In this document: positions 35,939 through 39,715 of the stretch, piece by piece | How positions within the stretch are numbered: the stretch's first letter is position 1 | Layout: every line of letters begins with the position of its first letter | Assembly: GCF_020880995.1 (NCBI RefSeq) | Contig: NZ_JAJISD010000021.1 | Coordinates: 1 to 39,715, forward strand | Origin: Reyranella aquatilis | GTDB taxonomy: Bacteria; Pseudomonadota; Alphaproteobacteria; Reyranellales; Reyranellaceae | Direction of reading: 5' to 3' | DNA: 39,715 nucleotides | Translations under genes and position numbers: made by a program | The notes under the pieces: generated by a model | What the model was told of the DNA's origin: nothing | The model's input: the letters and a program-made list of their open reading frames with translations, nothing else | Database searches by the model: none

Positions 35939-37183
35939 ATGCTGCTCTTCCTAATCGACCTGCTGGTCTTCCTGTGCCTCGCCGCGCAGGTCGCGATCGC
36001 GGCCTACTTCCTCTACCTGGTGTATTGGCTGTTCGAACTGCCGCGTGACGAGAAGCCTGCGCCCGCCCTGCCGGCGGAGCTGCCGCGCGTGCTGGTCCAG
36101 GTCCCCGTCTACAACGAGCCGCTGGTCGTGGAGCGCTCGATGGCGGCGATGGGCGCGCTCGACTGGCCACATGACCGGCTGACCATCCAGCTCCTCGACG
36201 ACAGCAACGACATCACCTCCGACATCGCCGCCCATGCCATCGCGCGTCTGCGCAAGGCGGGCATCGACGCGCACCATGTGCGCCGCAGCGATCGCGGCGG
36301 CTTCAAGGCCGGTGCCCTGGCGGCCGGGCTCGCGCTCGACGACGCGCCCTACGTGGCGGTGTTCGACGCCGATTTCGTGCCGGCGCCGGGCTGGCTGAAG
36401 GAGGCGATGGCCGCGATGCTGGCCAATCCGCGTGCGGCCTTCGTGCAGACCCGCATCGAATGGGGCAATGGCGAGCGCAACTGGCTGACGCGCGCCCAGC
36501 GCCTCATGCAGGACGCGCACTTCGCCGTGGAGCAGGATGTCCGCGCGCGGCGCGGCGTGCCGTTCCAGTTCAACGGAACCGGCGGTATCTGGCGCCGCGC
36601 CGCCGTCGAGGAGGCGGGAGGCTGGTCGCACGACACCCTGTCGGAGGATCTCGACCTCGTTCTTCGCACCTACCTCAAGGGCTGGACCGGCGTGTTTCTG
36701 GTCGACACGCATGTGGTCGGCGAACTGCCGCAGAAGGTCGAGGATTTCGGCGCACAGCAGAGCCGCTGGTCGAAGGGTTTCGTCCAGGTCGCCCGCAAGC
36801 TGCTGGGGCCGATCTGGAAATCCGCCTGGCCGACCGAGGCCAAGCTCACGACGACGGTGGCGCTGGGCCAGCAACTCATATTTCCACTGCTCGTGGTCGG
36901 CGCGCTGGCGCTCGTCGTCTCGATCGTCGGCCACGGCCGGCTGCTCGGCATTTTCCGCTTCGGCCTGTGGCTGTGGCTCGCGGGCATGCTGGCGGTGCTG
37001 TTCGGCATGACCTGGGGGGCCTATCGCAAACTCAAGCGGGGGGGCACGGCTCGCTACCTGGTCACGGCTGCCAGCGTGCCGGCGCTGATCGTATATCTCG
37101 CCGTCGCCAATGCCGCCGCGATCGTCGGCGCGGGCTTCGGCAAGAAGACCGAGTTCAACCGCACGCCCAAGACCGGCACCTGA
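35939..37183 (+). CDS. Processive family-2 glycosyltransferase, CslA/mannan-synthase-like (first copy)
   Basis: 414 residues. An N-terminal membrane helix, a GT-A domain and three or four C-terminal helices (about 305-405). Processive-synthase motifs: VQVPVYNEPLVVE, LLDDSND (D1), FDADFVPAPGWL (D-x-D), NGTGGIWRRAAVEEAGGW, TLSEDLDLVLRTYLKGW (third Asp) and QQSRWSKGFVQV (Q-x-x-R-W). This resembles bacterial cellulose-synthase-like and plant CslA enzymes that polymerise beta-linked mannan or glucomannan. It ends EFNRTPKTGT, a motif shared with the next gene. Twelve bp after the ABC ATPase. GDP-mannose as donor is suggested by the nearby guanylyltransferase fragment, not proven. Confidence 0.85.
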   Translation: MLLFLIDLLVFLCLAAQVAIAAYFLYLVYWLFELPRDEKPAPALPAELPRVLVQVPVYNEPLVVERSMAAMGALDWPHDRLTIQLLDDSNDITSDIAAHAIARLRKAGIDAHHVRRSDRGGFKAGALAAGLALDDAPYVAVFDADFVPAPGWLKEAMAAMLANPRAAFVQTRIEWGNGERNWLTRAQRLMQDAHFAVEQDVRARRGVPFQFNGTGGIWRRAAVEEAGGWSHDTLSEDLDLVLRTYLKGWTGVFLVDTHVVGELPQKVEDFGAQQSRWSKGFVQVARKLLGPIWKSAWPTEAKLTTTVALGQQLIFPLLVVGALALVVSIVGHGRLLGIFRFGLWLWLAGMLAVLFGMTWGAYRKLKRGGTARYLVTAASVPALIVYLAVANAAAIVGAGFGKKTEFNRTPKTGT

Positions 37184-37187
37184 AACG

Positions 37188-38486
37188 ATGGCCATTCTCG
37201 CGATCCTCGCACTCCTGTTCGGCGCCGTTTTCGCGGTCTGCTGCCTGCTGCTCGCCGCCTTCATCGGCAGCCTTCTCTACATGGTGGTGCTGCATCATCG
37301 GCTGAAGGATGCGGGGCTGCGGCGCGAGGAGAGGCTGTTGTCGACGCCGCTGCCGGCCGATGCCGACCTGCCGCACGTCGTCGTTCAGATCCCGTCGTTC
37401 AACGAGGGCCCGGTGGTGCGCCGCGGCGCCGAATCGGCCGCAGCGCTCGACTGGCCGCGCGACAAGCTGCACATCCAATTGCTCGACGACAGTACCGACG
37501 AGACGGCCGAGATGGTGCGCCAGGTCGCGGCCGATCTGCGCGCCAAGGGCTTCGACGTGGTCGCGCTGCAGCGCACCGACCGCAGCGGCTACAAGGGTGG
37601 GGCGCTGCACGAGGCGATGCAGAAGACGCCCTACGATTTCTTCGCGATTTTCGACGTCGACTACATTCCGCCGACCGACTTCCTGCGCGTCTGCATGCGG
37701 CCGTTCTTCGCCGAGCCCAGGACGGCCTTCGTCCAAGCGCGCTTCGACTTCCTCAATCCACACGAGAACGCGCTCACCGAGATGCAGATGGTGACACTCG
37801 ACGCCCATCTCGGCATCGAGCAGGCCACGCGCTGCTGGGCCGGTCACCCGCTGCCGTTCAACGGCACCTGCGGCATCTGGCAGCGCGCCGCGATCGACGC
37901 CGGCGGGGGCTGGAAGGGCGACACGGTCACCGAGGATCTCGATCTCACCTATCGCGGTTGGGTGAAGGGCTGGCGCGCCCTGTTCCTCACCACCGTCGGC
38001 GTGCCGGGCGAATTGCCCGCCGACACCAAGACCTGGCTGCGCCAGCAGCAGCGCTGGCAGGACGGGTTCCGGCACGTCTCGATGCGCATGTTCCCGGAAA
38101 TCCTGAAGAGCCGGGACATCACGCCGTCGGCCAAGCTGGCGGCGCTGCTGCATCTCTGCATGGCGCTGAACCAGCCGGTGCTGCTGGTCGGCGTCGCGTC
38201 GGGCATCCTGGCGGGCCTGCTGGCGCCGTCGTTGGTTCCGCTGCTGCTGACGCTGTTCGTGGTGACCGTCGCCTGGGTGCTGGTCTGTGCTACGACATTC
38301 CTGCGGGCCGGCCACAACTTCATTCGCGGCGGCGAGATCCCGCCACTCGAGTTCGCCGTGGTGCTGGTGCGCTTCGTCGGCGGCCAGATCGCGACCGTCG
38401 TCCGCTCGTTCGGCGTCCATTTCAAGAAGATGTTCAGCAAGCCCAAGCCGGTCGTCTTCGATCGCACGCCGAAGCGCGGGAACTGA
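37188..38486 (+). CDS. Processive family-2 glycosyltransferase, CslA/mannan-synthase-like (second copy)
   Basis: 432 residues from ATG 37188, 4 nt after the first copy. Same layout: an N-terminal helix, then VVQIPSFNEGPVVRRGAESA, LLDDSTDET, FDVDYIPPTDFL (D-x-D), NGTCGIWQRAAIDAGGGW, TVTEDLDLTYRGWVKGW, QQQRWQDGFRHVSM and C-terminal membrane helices. It ends VVFDRTPKRGN. The two copies are clearly homologous but divergent, with alternative residues around the acceptor motifs (SED versus TED, RWSKG versus RWQDG). This implies an old duplication with possibly different linkage or a hetero-complex (inference). Confidence 0.85.
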   Translation: MAILAILALLFGAVFAVCCLLLAAFIGSLLYMVVLHHRLKDAGLRREERLLSTPLPADADLPHVVVQIPSFNEGPVVRRGAESAAALDWPRDKLHIQLLDDSTDETAEMVRQVAADLRAKGFDVVALQRTDRSGYKGGALHEAMQKTPYDFFAIFDVDYIPPTDFLRVCMRPFFAEPRTAFVQARFDFLNPHENALTEMQMVTLDAHLGIEQATRCWAGHPLPFNGTCGIWQRAAIDAGGGWKGDTVTEDLDLTYRGWVKGWRALFLTTVGVPGELPADTKTWLRQQQRWQDGFRHVSMRMFPEILKSRDITPSAKLAALLHLCMALNQPVLLVGVASGILAGLLAPSLVPLLLTLFVVTVAWVLVCATTFLRAGHNFIRGGEIPPLEFAVVLVRFVGGQIATVVRSFGVHFKKMFSKPKPVVFDRTPKRGN

Positions 38487-38502
38487 AGGGCTTATTGGAG
38501 CA

Positions 38503-38518
38503 CGCCCCTGGAGGGGCG
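38503..38518. terminator. Hairpin between convergent genes
   Basis: CGCCCC (38503-38508) and GGGGCG (38513-38518) pair around TGGA, in the 59-bp gap between the second glycosyltransferase and the convergent amidinotransferase. No T-run on either side, so only a possible bidirectional transcription barrier. Confidence 0.4.
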
Positions 38519-38545
38519 CGCTTCAACGCACAGTTCTCGTCGCCG

Positions 38546-39514
38546 TTAAGCCAGCACGCTTTCTCGCAGCAACGGATGATGGGCGCAGCGCAGGCCGCCG
38601 CCCAGCCGGATCGGCCCATCGAAGGGCAGGGGAATGACATCCATGCCGCGGGCCCGCAGTTCGGCGATCACGCGCACGTTGTCGGCATCCGCCATCATGC
38701 GGCCTTCCTCGAGGATCAGGCCATTGGTCGCGAGCCGCGTCGCCTCCTCGATCGAAACCGGAATCTTGTCCCAGTCGCGCAGGCTCGTGGGCAGCCCGTC
38801 GATCAGTTTCTCCGGGCAGTAGATCAGGAGGCCCGGCCTCACCAGCGCCAGGGCGCAATCGAGGTGGAGCACGTTGGACTTCATGGCTACCGGGATCACC
38901 CGGTAGGGCGAGCCCAGCAGATCCTGCAGCCAGTCGGCCCCCGCGAGATCCGACGCGCATCCCGACATGCCGACATAGATCTCGTAGCCGTTGAGCAGCG
39001 TGTCGCCGCCTTCGAGGAAAGGGCCGTCGACGCAGTTGGGCGAACCCAGCGGCACCGTCGACCAGCGCGCGCCGCGTTCCTGCACCATGCGCCGGACCAT
39101 CGCGCGGAGCCCGTAGCGCTCGCGCTGACGGCAGATCAAACGCAGCGAGGCGTCGATCACATGATTACCGACGACGATCAGGGGATCGCGGGGAAAGAGC
39201 TGAAGGCCCTCGCCGTTGGGCGCAAGAAACGTCCGTTCCAAGCCTGCAAGCCGATCGGGGCGATGGACTATGACGCCTTCCCGGGTGAGGCGCTCGGCGA
39301 AGGCGTCGACCTGGCGCTCACAGCTCCGCGCCCACTCGGGATCGATATCGATCAGGCGGCGCCCTGTGTTGCGGCGGGAAAAATCGGCAACCTCCGGTGT
39401 CATCCACCGGGCCGATTCCTCGTGGAACACCACGAAATCCTCGGCCGGCGAGATGCCGACCACGGCCTCGCGCAGCCTGCCCCATTCGTGGTGCGCGCCG
39501 AAATTCATGGTCAT
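38546..39514 (-). CDS. Amidinotransferase (arginine:glycine amidinotransferase / StrB-like family)
   Basis: 322 residues. The pentein-fold family that moves an amidino group from arginine to an amine via a cysteine intermediate. Family landmarks: LFPRDPLIVVGNHVIDAS (AGAT has PRDILIVVGNEIIEAP), FLEGGDTLLNGYEIYVG, the His-x-Asp pair in VLHLDCAL (His217, Asp219) and the nucleophile Cys310 in RLGGGLRCAHHP. All catalytic residues seem present. ATG 39514 overlaps the upstream guanylyltransferase stop as ATGA, indicating coupled expression. A role in adding a guanidino group to an amino sugar is plausible from context; an arginine deiminase-like or creatine-type role cannot be excluded. Confidence 0.83.
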   Translation of the reverse strand: MTMNFGAHHEWGRLREAVVGISPAEDFVVFHEESARWMTPEVADFSRRNTGRRLIDIDPEWARSCERQVDAFAERLTREGVIVHRPDRLAGLERTFLAPNGEGLQLFPRDPLIVVGNHVIDASLRLICRQRERYGLRAMVRRMVQERGARWSTVPLGSPNCVDGPFLEGGDTLLNGYEIYVGMSGCASDLAGADWLQDLLGSPYRVIPVAMKSNVLHLDCALALVRPGLLIYCPEKLIDGLPTSLRDWDKIPVSIEEATRLATNGLILEEGRMMADADNVRVIAELRARGMDVIPLPFDGPIRLGGGLRCAHHPLLRESVLA

Positions 39515-39715
39515 ACCCGGGCGTAGATGTCTTCGTAGCGGACGATATCGTCCTCCTCGACATAGTCGCCGGTCTGCACCTCGACCACTTCAAGGAGCTC
39601 GCTGCCGGGATTGGCGAGGCGATGGACGCCGCCGATCGGGATGTAGGTCGATTCGTTCTCGCGCAGGGTCATGACCTTGCCGTCGAGCGTGACCTCGGCG
39701 ACGCCCTTCACGACC
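39511..39715 (-). CDS. Mannose-1-phosphate guanylyltransferase/mannose-6-phosphate isomerase, C-terminal end (partial)
   Basis: Only the last 67 or so codons are inside the window; the frame is open to the right edge. The cupin segment GVAEVTLDGKVMTLRENEST, then YIPIGGVHRLANPG, and the tail EDDIVRYEDIYARV are diagnostic of the type II isomerase domain of AlgA/ManC/XanB bifunctional enzymes. These make GDP-mannose from mannose-1-phosphate and often also isomerise fructose-6-phosphate. It supplies the donor expected for the neighbouring glycosyltransferases and is translationally coupled to the amidinotransferase. Confidence 0.88.
   Translation of the reverse strand, partial: VVKGVAEVTLDGKVMTLRENESTYIPIGGVHRLANPGSELLEVVEVQTGDYVEEDDIVRYEDIYARV

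Overview
The window is a dense, high-GC stretch of chromosome, almost certainly from an alphaproteobacterium. The best clade indicators are a DUF1013/TrcR cell-cycle regulator, a DUF1192 small protein and a UvrA whose first zinc motif reads CPVSG. The neighbourhoods pdxH / fabI-aroC and gyrA-coaD fit the same group. A Rhodospirillales/Reyranella-like genome is my guess, but no rRNA is present to test it. About 40 protein genes and one tRNA are visible. No gap without a gene exceeds about 180 bp. I see no transposase, integrase, phage gene, CRISPR array or replication origin.

Layout, left half (1-28.2 kb), mostly housekeeping. An OmpA-family C-terminus ends at a strong terminator and is followed by trcR. 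Next come a quinone oxidoreductase (minus strand) and a plus-strand run: DUF1192, a MetY-type sulfhydrylase, an alpha/beta hydrolase, an SDR, a DUF169 protein, a 2H phosphoesterase and a membrane-anchored hydrolase. A minus-strand run follows: fabI, aroC, a PH-like membrane protein and sppA. Going right again are pdxH, a cation diffusion facilitator, a phosphotransferase/P-loop kinase fusion, an acid-ceramidase/NAAA-like amidase behind a palindromic operator, and an orphan membrane-anchored protein. Then come uvrA and an MFS transporter (minus), ssb and a DUF4166 reductase-like protein (plus), a HAD/DCC pair (minus), then gyrA and coaD (plus).

Right half (28.3-39.7 kb), the distinctive part. 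A tRNA-Lys(UUU) with an altered T-loop sits 28 bp upstream of a long envelope-glycan locus. The locus encodes an ABC-2 polysaccharide exporter (permease and ATPase), a GT21 ceramide-glucosyltransferase-like enzyme, a STAS protein lacking its phosphoacceptor serine, an OPX/Wza-type outer-membrane lipoprotein, a DevBCA-type tripartite exporter (adaptor, permease, ATPase) and two tandem CslA-like processive glycosyltransferases. Facing these on the minus strand are an amidinotransferase and the C-terminus of a mannose-1-phosphate guanylyltransferase/mannose-6-phosphate isomerase, overlapping by ATGA.

How the parts may fit together: GDP-mannose supply, two mannan-synthase-like enzymes, a lipid glycosyltransferase and two different ABC exporters around one OPX lipoprotein, with no Wzc, Wzx/Wzy or TolC in view. 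I infer a dedicated surface glycan and/or glycolipid pathway, possibly carrying a guanidino group. This is the best candidate in the window for an undescribed system. The enzyme families are well supported by visible motifs; the joint pathway is inference.
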